Source: Sinorhizobium sp. BG8 (GTDB taxonomy: Bacteria; Pseudomonadota; Alphaproteobacteria; Rhizobiales; Rhizobiaceae). From it: a DNA stretch of 64,000 nucleotides. Shown here in pieces: positions 1 through 7,985 of the stretch. The position numbers and the translations under genes are program-made. The notes beneath the pieces were generated by a model. It ran no database searches. It was not told the origin of the DNA and saw only the letters and a list, made by a program, of their open reading frames with translations. Numbering within the stretch: the first letter of the stretch is position 1; every line of letters starts with the position of its first letter. Where the stretch lies: the NCBI RefSeq assembly GCF_016864555.1, contig NZ_CP044011.1, positions 3,429,501 to 3,493,500 of the forward strand, read 5' to 3'.

Positions 1-253
1 TCTGCTCGCCTGCTCGCTCCCTTCACGAGATCCGCACCCTCTCCTCCGGGCCGCGATGTCCTGAGGCATTGCTTTCACAAAACTTTTCGAGTTGCAGATG
101 GTGACTATTTGCTGCGACTCGATACACTGCTGCGTGTCGGCTTGCAGAAGTCGGCGCACTTTTGCGAATATGGAAATGCGTAAATAGCAATTCAGAGTGG
201 CAGTCGGGGATCCCCATGCTCGGTCGGGCGGGGATCATCTGGGGGAAACTGGC

Positions 254-1912
254 ATGATTGCGCAATTGACCGAGGGGGAACGCCTCCTCGCCGCAGTAAC
301 CTTCCTGATCCTCATCTGTATCGGCGTGGCGCTTGCCGCTGCCGGAAGAGATGACCTCATCGGCACGCATGGCGTCATCATCGCGGCTATCGCGCTCGCA
401 GGCATGGCCGTGCTGCTGCGCGGCGTCGACGCCCCTCGCCCGTCCGAGGCGAGGCTGTCCGAATACTATGACGACCCGAGCAAGGTGGGGATCGTACTGA
501 CGCTGATCTGGGGCGTGATCGGCATGTTCGTCGGCGTATGGGTCGCCGCTCTGCTCGCCTGGCCGAACCTGACGTTCGATGCGGCCTGGGCAAGTTTCGG
601 TCGCCTGCGCCCTGTTCACACCAGCGGCGTCATTTTCGGCTTCGGCGGCAATGCCCTGATCGCGACCTCGTTCCACGTTCTCCAGCGCACCACCCGGGCG
701 CGCCTGCCCGACCAGTTCAGCCCGTGGTTCGTGCTGCTCGGCTACAACCTCTTCTGCATCCTCGCCGCGAGCGGATACCTTATGGGCCTAACCCAGTCCA
801 AGGAATACGCCGAGCCCGAATGGTATGTCGACCTCTGGCTCGTGGTCGTCTGGCTCGTCTATTTCTCCATCTACATCCGCACGCTGGCACGGCGCAAGGA
901 ACCGCACATCTACGTAGCCAACTGGTATTACATGGCGTTCATCGTCGTGGTCGCGATCCTGCACATCGTCAACAATCTCGCCGTCCCCGTGTCGATTGCG
1001 AGCGCCAAGAGCTATTCGCTGTTTTCCGGGGTCCAGGATGCCATGACGCAGTGGTGGTACGGCCACAACGCCGTCGCCTTCTTCCTGACCGCCGGCTTTC
1101 TCGGCATGATGTACTACTACCTGCCCAAGCGGGCCGGCAGGCCGATCTTCTCCTACCGCATGTCCATCATCAGCTTCTGGGGCATCACCTTCATGTACAT
1201 GTGGGCAGGTTCCCACCACCTGCACTACACCGCCCTTCCGCACTGGGTTCAGACGCTCGGCATGGTCTTTTCAATCGTCCTCCTGGTGCCGTCGTGGGCT
1301 TCGGCGGGCAACGCGCTGCTGACCCTCAACGGTGCATGGCACAAGGTGCGCGACGACGCGGTCCTGCGCTTCATGATGCTTGCGGCGATCTTCTACGGGA
1401 TCGCCACGTTCGAAGGGTCTTTCATGGCCATCCGGGCGGTGAACTCCCTTTCCCACTACACCGACTGGACGGTCGGCCATGTCCACGCCGGTGCGCTCGG
1501 CTGGGTGGCGATGATCACCTTCGGCTCGCTCTACGCACTGGTGCCGTGGCTGTGGAAGCGCCGAGCGCTCTATTCGGCGCGCCTCGTCGAGGTTCACTTC
1601 TGGCTCGCGCTCGCCGGCACCGTCGTCTACGTCTTCGCCATGTGGAATTCGGGCGTCACCCAGGGGTTGATGTGGCGCACCTACGATCCGAACGGCACGC
1701 TCGCCTATTCCTTCGTCGACACGCTCGTGGCGATGTATCCCTACTACATCGCGCGCGCCTTCGGGGGCCTGCTGTTCCTGGCCGGGGCGGTTGTCGCCTC
1801 GTACAATGTCTGGATGACGATCCGCCAGCCGGCACCGCTGGACGAGGAGTCGGCTGCCGACTTGCCGCTTGAACCGCCTGCGCCGCGGGCGTTTGCCCAG
1901 GCAGGAGAATAG
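254..1912 (+). CDS. ccoN: cbb3-type cytochrome c oxidase subunit I
   Basis: Catalytic heme-copper subunit of the high-affinity cbb3 terminal oxidase (FixN); it reduces O2 to water in the inner membrane and pumps protons. The 552-residue product has about a dozen hydrophobic segments and the family's histidine ligands: HTSGVIFG, the WWYGHNAV motif (CuB His), GSHHLHYT, and [10 protein letters not shown] near the C-terminus. I chose the ATG at 254 over an in-frame ATG at 197 because a purine-rich GGGGGAAA lies just upstream and the extra 19 residues look unlike FixN. It is the first gene of a same-strand run ccoNOQP-X-DUF2189-ccoIS. No obvious FNR/FixK box (TTGAT-N4-ATCAA) is present in bases 1-253. 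Confidence 0.96.
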   Translation: MIAQLTEGERLLAAVTFLILICIGVALAAAGRDDLIGTHGVIIAAIALAGMAVLLRGVDAPRPSEARLSEYYDDPSKVGIVLTLIWGVIGMFVGVWVAALLAWPNLTFDAAWASFGRLRPVHTSGVIFGFGGNALIATSFHVLQRTTRARLPDQFSPWFVLLGYNLFCILAASGYLMGLTQSKEYAEPEWYVDLWLVVVWLVYFSIYIRTLARRKEPHIYVANWYYMAFIVVVAILHIVNNLAVPVSIASAKSYSLFSGVQDAMTQWWYGHNAVAFFLTAGFLGMMYYYLPKRAGRPIFSYRMSIISFWGITFMYMWAGSHHLHYTALPHWVQTLGMVFSIVLLVPSWASAGNALLTLNGAWHKVRDDAVLRFMMLAAIFYGIATFEGSFMAIRAVNSLSHYTDWTVGHVHAGALGWVAMITFGSLYALVPWLWKRRALYSARLVEVHFWLALAGTVVYVFAMWNSGVTQGLMWRTYDPNGTLAYSFVDTLVAMYPYYIARAFGGLLFLAGAVVASYNVWMTIRQPAPLDEESAADLPLEPPAPRAFAQAGE

Positions 1913-1915
1913 CCG

Positions 1916-2647
1916 ATGTTCAATTTCCATTATCGGCTCGAACGCAACGCCATCGGCCTCGTGCTTGGCATCGTCGTGGTCGCAAGCATCGGCGGCCTGA
2001 TCGAGATCGCTCCCCTGTTCACGATCGACGAAACGGTCGAGGACGCGCCCGACATGCGCGTCTATACGCCGCTCGAGGTGGCGGGGCGAAACATCTACAT
2101 CCGCGAAGGCTGTTATGCCTGTCATTCGCAGATGATCCGCACCCTGCGTGATGAAGTGGAGCGCTATGGCCCCTATTCGCTCGCGGTCGAGTCGAAATAC
2201 GATCATCCGATGCTTTGGGGGTCGAAACGGACGGGGCCGGACCTCGCCCGCGTCGGCGGCAAGTATTCCAACGAGTGGCATGCCGCCCATCTCACCAACC
2301 CGCGCGACGTGGTCCCGGAATCGAACATGCCCGCCTATCGCTGGCTTCGGGATAATACGCTGAAGATCAACGACCTCGGGAAGCACCTTACCGCGCTCAG
2401 GGCGGTCGGGGTCCCCTATACCGACGAGATGATCGAGAACGCCACAGCGGACGCATTCGGACAGGCCAATCCGGACAGCCCCGCCGCGGCTGGCGTCACC
2501 GAGCGCTACGGCGAGAAGACGAATATGGGCCTCTTCGACGGAAACAGCACGGGGTTGACGGAAATGGACGCCGTCGTCGCCTATCTGCAGATCCTCGGAC
2601 ACCTCACGGATGCCGCCGGGCAGTCCACCCAGGCCAATGTGGAGTAG
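1916..2647 (+). CDS. ccoO: cbb3-type cytochrome c oxidase subunit II (mono-heme cytochrome c)
   Basis: Membrane-anchored mono-heme c-type cytochrome that passes electrons from CcoP to the CcoN catalytic site. The protein is 243 residues with one N-terminal membrane anchor (about residues 12-30) and a CxxCH heme site, GCYACHSQ, with Cys66, Cys69 and His70. The downstream ESNMPAYRW segment supplies the likely axial Met. It starts 3 bases after the ccoN stop, so the two are surely co-transcribed. Length and layout match FixO proteins. Confidence 0.96.
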   Translation: MFNFHYRLERNAIGLVLGIVVVASIGGLIEIAPLFTIDETVEDAPDMRVYTPLEVAGRNIYIREGCYACHSQMIRTLRDEVERYGPYSLAVESKYDHPMLWGSKRTGPDLARVGGKYSNEWHAAHLTNPRDVVPESNMPAYRWLRDNTLKINDLGKHLTALRAVGVPYTDEMIENATADAFGQANPDSPAAAGVTERYGEKTNMGLFDGNSTGLTEMDAVVAYLQILGHLTDAAGQSTQANVE

Positions 2648-2651
2648 GACG

Positions 2652-2825
2652 ATGCCGTTCGATCACGACACAGTCACGGGCTTCTCCAAATCCTTCGGGC
2701 TCTTCTACCTCATCGCCCTGTCGGTTGGGGTGCTCATCTATGCCTACTGGCCGTCGAACCGCAAAAGGTTCGAAAAGGCGGCCTCTTCCATCGTGTCTGA
2801 CGACGAGGACCGGCCATGGCAGTAG
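2652..2825 (+). CDS. ccoQ: cbb3-type cytochrome oxidase CcoQ subunit
   Basis: Small accessory subunit that stabilises the cbb3 complex. The 57-residue protein has one hydrophobic span (LFYLIALSVGVLIYAYW) followed by a charged tail ending in Asp/Glu-rich sequence, as in FixQ. I start it at the ATG at 2652, four bases after the ccoO stop; an upstream in-frame ATG would make it overlap ccoO. Its last 10 bases overlap the start of ccoP, which suggests translational coupling. Confidence 0.9.
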   Translation: MPFDHDTVTGFSKSFGLFYLIALSVGVLIYAYWPSNRKRFEKAASSIVSDDEDRPWQ

Positions 2826-3715
2826 GAGAGCGCGATCCCTTCACCGGTCACATGACCACCGGCCATGAATGGAATGGCATCAAGGAACTGAACACGCCGG
2901 TTCCCAAGGTGGTTTATTTCTTCCTGATCGCCTTCACCCTGTTCGGTATCGTCTGGTCCGTGCTCATGCCTAGCTTTCCCTATGGCAGTGGCTACTTCAA
3001 GGGCTGGCTCGGCGTCGACCAGAAGAACACGGTCAACAAGCGCCTCGAAGAAGGCGTCAGCGACCGTGCCGCCTGGACGGCGCGGATCGAGAAGGAGGAT
3101 TTCGCCGCGATAAAGGCCGATCCTGATCTCATGGCGGTCGTGCGCGAGACCGGCCACACCCTGTTCGGCGACAATTGCGCCGCCTGCCATGGTATCGGCG
3201 GCGCCGGCAACACGGGTTTCCCCAACATCGCAGCCGCACCGATGCTCTGGGGCGACGAGCCCGAGACCATCGCTGAAACCATCCGCGTCGGCATCAACGG
3301 CGCCTCGCCCGATACCCGGGTCTCGGAGATGCTGGCCTTTGGACGCGACGGCGTCATCGAGCGGCCCGCGATCCTTCAGCTGGTCACCTATGTCCGTTCG
3401 CTCTCGGGGCTCGAGGAGCGGACCGAGGCGAACGCCGCCGCGATCGATGCCGGGGCTGAGCTCTTCAAGGCGAACTGCGTCAGCTGCCATGGCGACGACG
3501 CCAAGGGCAAGAAGGACATGGGCGCACCGGATCTGACGGACCATTTCTGGATCTACGGCTCCGGCCCCGATACCATTTATCATACGGTCTTCAACGGCAG
3601 GAAAGGGCAGATGCCCAGCTGGGGCCTGCGTCTGTCACCCGTATCGATCAAGATCCTCGCACTCTATGTGGACGACCTGAGAGCGCAGCATGCTGCGGCC
3701 GGAGGCGGTTCATGA
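2816..3715 (+). CDS. ccoP: cbb3-type cytochrome c oxidase subunit III (di-heme cytochrome c)
   Basis: Di-heme cytochrome c subunit that accepts electrons from soluble or membrane cytochromes. It has 299 residues: a short N-terminal cytoplasmic part, one membrane helix at about 32-51, then two cytochrome c domains with CxxCH sites at Cys121/Cys124/His125 and Cys221/Cys224/His225. The N-terminal GHEWNGIKELNTPVP segment is typical of FixP. The start overlaps ccoQ by 10 bases and the stop overlaps the next gene by 4 (ATGA). Confidence 0.96.
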   Translation: MAVGERDPFTGHMTTGHEWNGIKELNTPVPKVVYFFLIAFTLFGIVWSVLMPSFPYGSGYFKGWLGVDQKNTVNKRLEEGVSDRAAWTARIEKEDFAAIKADPDLMAVVRETGHTLFGDNCAACHGIGGAGNTGFPNIAAAPMLWGDEPETIAETIRVGINGASPDTRVSEMLAFGRDGVIERPAILQLVTYVRSLSGLEERTEANAAAIDAGAELFKANCVSCHGDDAKGKKDMGAPDLTDHFWIYGSGPDTIYHTVFNGRKGQMPSWGLRLSPVSIKILALYVDDLRAQHAAAGGGS

Positions 3716-3900
3716 CCGGGGTGTCGATGCGACCGCGCAATGTCGCTTTCTTGCTGGTGGCGGCGGGGGTGGCGCTCCTGGCCTTCGCCAATGCCCATCT
3801 GGTCTATGTGGCGGTCAAATCGCAGCCTGAGTGCGTGGCGCACACGAAACAGGGAACCGGCACGCCGGGGACCTATAGCGCCGCCAGGTCCGCGTGCTGA
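3712..3900 (+). CDS. small single-pass membrane protein of the cbb3 cluster
   Basis: A 62-residue protein whose ATG overlaps the ccoP stop in an ATGA junction, a strong sign that it is translated. One hydrophobic helix (about residues 11-30) is followed by a short outer segment with two cysteines, one being the final residue. I do not recognise the family. It occupies the place where ccoG (fixG) and ccoH (fixH) normally sit, but it is far too small to be either and lacks the Fe-S cysteine clusters of CcoG. A role in oxidase assembly is inferred from position only. Confidence 0.7.
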   Translation: MTGVSMRPRNVAFLLVAAGVALLAFANAHLVYVAVKSQPECVAHTKQGTGTPGTYSAARSAC

Positions 3901-3940
3901 CGATGGCCGTCGAACCAACGGGTTACAGGGGGAATTTGAG

Positions 3941-4729
3941 ATGAAAGTTCCGGAAACCGTCCCCCCGCTGCCAAGGGCAGTCGATCGCAACAGGCGCCTG
4001 CCGGCAAGCGAGGCCTTCGTTTGGCTCGCCAAGGGATGGCGGGATCTTTGGAACGTCCCCCTGCCAAGCCTCCTCTACGGTGCTGGCGTGGCGCTGGTAT
4101 CCATCCTCATCGTCGCGGGGCTCTACTATCTGCGGATGGATTACGCCCTTTTCCCCGCACTTGCGGGCTTTCTCGTCGTCGGGCCTGCACTGGCCACGGG
4201 CCTCTACGAAAAGAGCCGCCGCCTCGAGGCTGGACTGCCGGTGACGCTCGCCTCCATGATCCGGCCGGAACCCGGCACGGGCCAGCATGTGCTTTTCGTG
4301 GGCGCGATCCTGTGCACGCTGATGCTCGCCTGGATGCGCGCGGCCGTTCTGCTCTACGCGCTCTTTGCCGGCTGGCAGCCCTTCCGGGGCCTCGACCAGA
4401 TCGTCCCGATGCTTTTCGGCACGCCGATGGGCTGGGCCCTTCTGAGCGTCGGGACAGTGGTCGGCGCTCTCTTTTCCGCCTTCGCTTTTGCCATCAGCGT
4501 CTTCGCCATTCCCATGGTCGTCGCCACCAAGAGCGATGCCTTCACGGCGATGGGCACCAGCATTTCGCTGGCCTGGAACAACCTTCCGGTGATGCTCACC
4601 TGGGGAGCGATCGTTCTTGTGCTGACGATCGCGAGCCTGGTTACGGGGATGGTCGGATTCGTCATCTCGTTCCCGCTCCTCGGGCACGCGACATGGCACG
4701 CCTACCAGACGATCCGGGACCGGGACTGA
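3941..4729 (+). CDS. DUF2189-type polytopic membrane protein
   Basis: A 262-residue inner-membrane protein with about six hydrophobic segments, matching the DUF2189 family by overall pattern (N-terminal AFVWLAKGWRDLW, FLVVGPALATGLYE loop, C-terminal GHATWHAYQ). Its molecular function is unknown. The ATG at 3941 is preceded by AGGGGG at good spacing; a longer frame upstream overlaps the previous gene and looks spurious. It lies 40 bases after the 62-residue gene and 4 bases before the MSCC start of the ccoI region, so it belongs to the cbb3 operon. Confidence 0.8.
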   Translation: MKVPETVPPLPRAVDRNRRLPASEAFVWLAKGWRDLWNVPLPSLLYGAGVALVSILIVAGLYYLRMDYALFPALAGFLVVGPALATGLYEKSRRLEAGLPVTLASMIRPEPGTGQHVLFVGAILCTLMLAWMRAAVLLYALFAGWQPFRGLDQIVPMLFGTPMGWALLSVGTVVGALFSAFAFAISVFAIPMVVATKSDAFTAMGTSISLAWNNLPVMLTWGAIVLVLTIASLVTGMVGFVISFPLLGHATWHAYQTIRDRD

Positions 4730-4733
4730 GGCG

Positions 4734-4840
4734 ATGAGCTGCTGTGCCCCGGGGCCGGAACCTCCGCGATCGGCACCGGCCCGCCGTCCCCGTCGCAGGA
4801 CGAGACTAGGCTCTCGAGCCGGGATATCGGCAATGGGCTC
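4734..4840 (+). other. frame-disrupted N-terminal extension of ccoI
   Basis: An ATG at 4734 opens a frame starting MSCCAPG, the cysteine-rich N-terminus expected of FixI/CcoI copper ATPases, but this frame does not join the ATPase. The ATPase frame is open back to 4730 and, from about 4752, reads a plausible linker (AGTSAIGTG then RLSSRDIGNGL) that runs straight into the heavy-metal domain. Restoring one base in the run at 4747-4754 (CCCCGGGG) would fuse the two parts. So one base appears to be missing here, either truly or through a sequencing error. Confidence 0.75.
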
Positions 4841-7006
4841 ATGCAGACCGATCTTTCCGTCCCCGGCATTCACTGCGGCGGCTGCATTCACGCGATCGAG
4901 GAGGCTCTCTGCGCCGTTCCGGGCGTCGTCCACGCGAGGGCGAACCTGTCCAGCCGTTCCGTCGCAGTGCAGTGGCGGGCCGACGGTGCGGTGCCGGATG
5001 CCTTCCCCGCCCTCGCGGCACTCGGATACGACGCCCACATAGCGGAGGCAGACCGGACAGAGAGTGACGGAAGCCTTTCGTCCGTTCTGAAGGCACTGGC
5101 GGTCGCCGCCTTTGCCTCGATGAACATCATGACGCTTTCCATCTCCGTCTGGTCCGGCGCGGATGGCTCTTCCCGCGTCCTGCTCCACTGGGTCTCGGCT
5201 GCGATCGCGTTGCCCGCCCTGCTCTATTCGGGCCGCATCTTCTATCTTTCGGCCTGGCACAGCCTGCGGCACGGTCGCACGAACATGGACGTCCCGATCA
5301 CGGTGGGCATCGTCGCGGCCTTCCTTCTCAGCCTCTACGACACCGTCAGGGGCAACGACCATGCCTATTTCGATGCGGCGACGTCGCTCATCTTCTTCCT
5401 GCTCATCGGCCGGGCGCTCGATCATGTGATGCGCGAAAGGACGCGCACCGCGGTGCGGGGGCTCGCAAGGCTTTCGCCCCGCGGCGCACTCGCCGTCGCG
5501 CCCGATGGGACGCGGCAATACGTGGCCCTCGCAGCCATCGAGCCCGGCCGCCGCCTTCTCATCGCAGCCGGAGAGCGCGTACCTGTCGACTGCACGGTGG
5601 AGGCAGGAACCTCGGACCTCGACTTCTCGCTGGTGACAGGGGAAAGCCTGCCCCGGCCTGCGAGACCCGGCATGCGGCTGCAGGCGGGAATGCTCAATGT
5701 GTCCGGCCCCTTGACCGTTGTTTCTGATGCAAAGGCGGAAGACTCGTTTCTTGCCGAAATGACCCGCATGATGGAAGCGGCCGAATCCGGGCGGTCCGCC
5801 TATCGCCGCCTCGCCGACCGCGTCTCCCGACACTATGCGCCTGTCGTTCACCTCGCCGCGCTGTCGACCTTCCTCGCCTGGATCGTGATCGGCGGCGACC
5901 TCCATCAGGCGGCGACCTACGCGATTGCCGTCCTGATCATCACCTGCCCCTGCGCACTCGGCCTTGCCGTGCCGATGGTCCAGGTCATCGCCGCCCGAAG
6001 ACTTTTCGAGAACGGTATCATGGTCAAGGACGGATCCGCCCTGGAGCGCATGATCGAGATAGACCACGTCGTCTTCGACAAGACGGGCACGCTGACGTCG
6101 GGTCGCCTTCACCTGGCGAACACCGACGAGATAGATCCGAAGTGGCTGGCGCTGGCAGGCATGATCGCCGCCCATTCGCGTCATCCGAATGCACAGGCGC
6201 TGTCGATCGCCTCCGGCCCACTTCCGGCGGCATCGTTCCGCTTCGACACGGTTCGCGAGGAACCGGGCCACGGCATCGAGGCGCGCGCGGGTCACGATAT
6301 CTTCCGGCTTGGGAGAGCCTCGTGGGCTAGCCCGATGCCAGCAGGGACGAGAGGCGCCCCCGAGGGAACCGCGCTTGCCGTCAACGGCGAGCTCGTCGCA
6401 TCCTTCGCATTCCGGGGAAGCCTTCGTTCGGGCGCCGCAAAAGCCGTGGCTGCCCTCGCCGACCGCGGTCTGCCGCTGGAAATTCTTTCCGGCGACGATC
6501 CTCCCGAGGTCGGCAAGGTCGCCCGCCAGACCTCTATCCCTTGCTTCCAGGGTGGCATGCTGCCGGGCGACAAACTGGCACGCATAAGCGCGCTCGCGCG
6601 CGATGGCCGAAAGGTCCTCATGGTGGGCGACGGTCTCAACGACGGGCCGGCACTCATGGGCGCGCATGTCTCCATGGCGCCTTCGACTGCGGCCGATATC
6701 GGCAGGAACGCAGCCGACTTCGTGTTCCTGAAGGACGATCTCTCGGCAGTCCCCCTCGCCCATGCCGTGGCGCGTGCCGCCCATCGGCTGATACGCCAGA
6801 ACATCTGGATCGCCATCGGGTACAACGCGATCGCATTGCCGATCGCCATTGCCGGCTATGCGACCCCGCTGATTGCCGCCGTGGCGATGTCGGTATCGTC
6901 AATCATCGTCGTTGCCAATGCCACGCGGCTGCGGGACGGCGGTCGAAGCGAGGATGAGCGTCAAAGGACCCTGCCGAGCGTCCACACCCTGCTGAGGGGG
7001 ACGTGA
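4841..7006 (+). CDS. ccoI: cbb3 oxidase-associated P1B-type copper ATPase
   Basis: Copper-transporting P-type ATPase (FixI) needed to supply Cu for cbb3 oxidase assembly. As read here it has 721 residues: an N-terminal heavy-metal domain with GIHCGGC (Cys12, Cys15), paired membrane helices, the actuator motif VTGESLP, the CPC metal-transport motif in TCPCALGLAVP, the phosphorylation site DKTGTLT and the hinge GDGLND. The ATG at 4841 is the first in-frame ATG, but the true start is probably 4734 once a one-base defect is repaired. ccoS starts 1 base after the stop. Confidence 0.93.
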   Translation: MQTDLSVPGIHCGGCIHAIEEALCAVPGVVHARANLSSRSVAVQWRADGAVPDAFPALAALGYDAHIAEADRTESDGSLSSVLKALAVAAFASMNIMTLSISVWSGADGSSRVLLHWVSAAIALPALLYSGRIFYLSAWHSLRHGRTNMDVPITVGIVAAFLLSLYDTVRGNDHAYFDAATSLIFFLLIGRALDHVMRERTRTAVRGLARLSPRGALAVAPDGTRQYVALAAIEPGRRLLIAAGERVPVDCTVEAGTSDLDFSLVTGESLPRPARPGMRLQAGMLNVSGPLTVVSDAKAEDSFLAEMTRMMEAAESGRSAYRRLADRVSRHYAPVVHLAALSTFLAWIVIGGDLHQAATYAIAVLIITCPCALGLAVPMVQVIAARRLFENGIMVKDGSALERMIEIDHVVFDKTGTLTSGRLHLANTDEIDPKWLALAGMIAAHSRHPNAQALSIASGPLPAASFRFDTVREEPGHGIEARAGHDIFRLGRASWASPMPAGTRGAPEGTALAVNGELVASFAFRGSLRSGAAKAVAALADRGLPLEILSGDDPPEVGKVARQTSIPCFQGGMLPGDKLARISALARDGRKVLMVGDGLNDGPALMGAHVSMAPSTAADIGRNAADFVFLKDDLSAVPLAHAVARAAHRLIRQNIWIAIGYNAIALPIAIAGYATPLIAAVAMSVSSIIVVANATRLRDGGRSEDERQRTLPSVHTLLRGT

Positions 7007-7007
7007 C

Positions 7008-7241
7008 ATGCGCGACTTCTTTTTCCTCATTCCCGTTTCGATCGCACTCGGCGTCGCGGGCCTGATGGCATTTCTCTGGTCGCTGAGGCGCGGGCAATAC
7101 GACGATCTCGACGGTGCTGCCGAGCGCATTCTCTATGGGGAGGACGTGCCCCTGCAGCCGCCGTTGAGCACGGCCGGCAAGGACGAAGACCGCTACGGAC
7201 GCGATCCCGCCGGGCAGCCCCGGTCGAAGCATTCCCGTTGA
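7008..7241 (+). CDS. ccoS: cbb3-type oxidase assembly protein CcoS
   Basis: Small membrane protein (FixS) required for cofactor insertion into cbb3 oxidase. It has 77 residues: one N-terminal helix (FLIPVSIALGVAGLMAFLW), then the conserved RRGQYDDLDGAAERIL stretch typical of CcoS, then a variable polar tail. It begins one base after the ccoI stop and ends the cbb3 run. A perfect hairpin about 85 bases downstream probably terminates the transcript. Confidence 0.92.
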   Translation: MRDFFFLIPVSIALGVAGLMAFLWSLRRGQYDDLDGAAERILYGEDVPLQPPLSTAGKDEDRYGRDPAGQPRSKHSR

Positions 7242-7326
7242 AGGCGGGTGCGCCGACGTACGAGAGCGTCGGCCATCCAGATGCGCGGACCGGCCCCGTG
7301 CCCCTGCGGCCTGCGCGTAAATGACA

Positions 7327-7348
7327 ATGCCGCGGCAAGCCGCGGCAT
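7327..7348. terminator. bidirectional hairpin between ccoS and ilvH
   Basis: Perfect 9-bp inverted repeat (ATGCCGCGG / CCGCGGCAT) with a 4-base loop between two converging genes. On the - strand it is followed by a short T-rich stretch; on the + strand there is no clear T-run. It probably ends transcription from both sides. Confidence 0.6.
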
Positions 7349-7392
7349 CAAGTTGCTTCAGGTCTGTCGTTATCGTGCGGGCAAAAACCCCG

Positions 7393-7965
7393 TCACATCC
7401 CCTGGGGGCCGCGGTTCATCGCGGCAATCCCGGTTCGGCAGACCTCGATGAGGCCGAGCGGCTTCATGATCGCGATGAACTGGTCGATCTTGGAAACCTT
7501 GCCGGTAATCTCGAAGACGAAGTGCTCCGTATTGGCGTCGATGACAGAAGCGCGGAAGGCATCGGCCAGGCGAAGCGCCTCGACGCGATGATCCCCCGTG
7601 CCGCTCACCTTGACGAGCGCCAGTTCGCGCTCCAGCGGACGTTCGTGGCCGAGGTCCTTGGCGCGGACCGTCAGGTCGACGACGCGGTGGACCGGCACGA
7701 TCCGCTCGAGCTGTGCCTTGATCTGCTCCAGCACGTGCGGCGTACCGCGCGTCACGATCGTGATGCGGGAAAGGTGCGCCTGGTGCTCCGTCTCGGAGAC
7801 CGTAAGGCTTTCGATGTTGTAGCCACGGCCGGAAAATAGGCCGATGACGCGGGCGAGCACGCCCGGCTCGTTGTCGACGAGAACCGAAAGCGTGTGGCTT
7901 TCGGCAAGCGCCGTTTCCTTCGAGATGAAATAGGCCGAACCCGTCGGCTGAAGATGCGCGTTCAT
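7393..7965 (-). CDS. ilvH: acetolactate synthase small (regulatory) subunit
   Basis: Regulatory subunit of acetohydroxyacid synthase, the first common step of valine, leucine and isoleucine synthesis; it confers valine feedback inhibition. The 190-residue protein has an N-terminal ACT domain (HTLSVLVDNEPGVLARV, then GRGYNIESLTV) and the conserved C-terminal domain (TGKVSKIDQF). It lies 20 bases downstream of ilvI on the same strand, an operon controlled by the ilvL attenuator. The length is normal for alphaproteobacteria. Confidence 0.96.
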   Translation of the reverse strand: MNAHLQPTGSAYFISKETALAESHTLSVLVDNEPGVLARVIGLFSGRGYNIESLTVSETEHQAHLSRITIVTRGTPHVLEQIKAQLERIVPVHRVVDLTVRAKDLGHERPLERELALVKVSGTGDHRVEALRLADAFRASVIDANTEHFVFEITGKVSKIDQFIAIMKPLGLIEVCRTGIAAMNRGPQGM

Positions 7966-7985
7966 GTCGTGTTTCTACCTTTTCA

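Noticed and set aside
1-253. Search for an FNR/FixK box upstream of ccoN
   Set aside because: No TTGAT-N4-ATCAA-like sequence is present in the available 253 bases; regulation by FnrL/FixK cannot be claimed from this window.
3923-6784. A 953-codon open frame antisense to the DUF2189 gene and ccoI
   Set aside because: It is Arg/His/Gly-rich with no motif, and it covers two clear genes in the other direction; long antisense frames are expected in DNA of this GC content.
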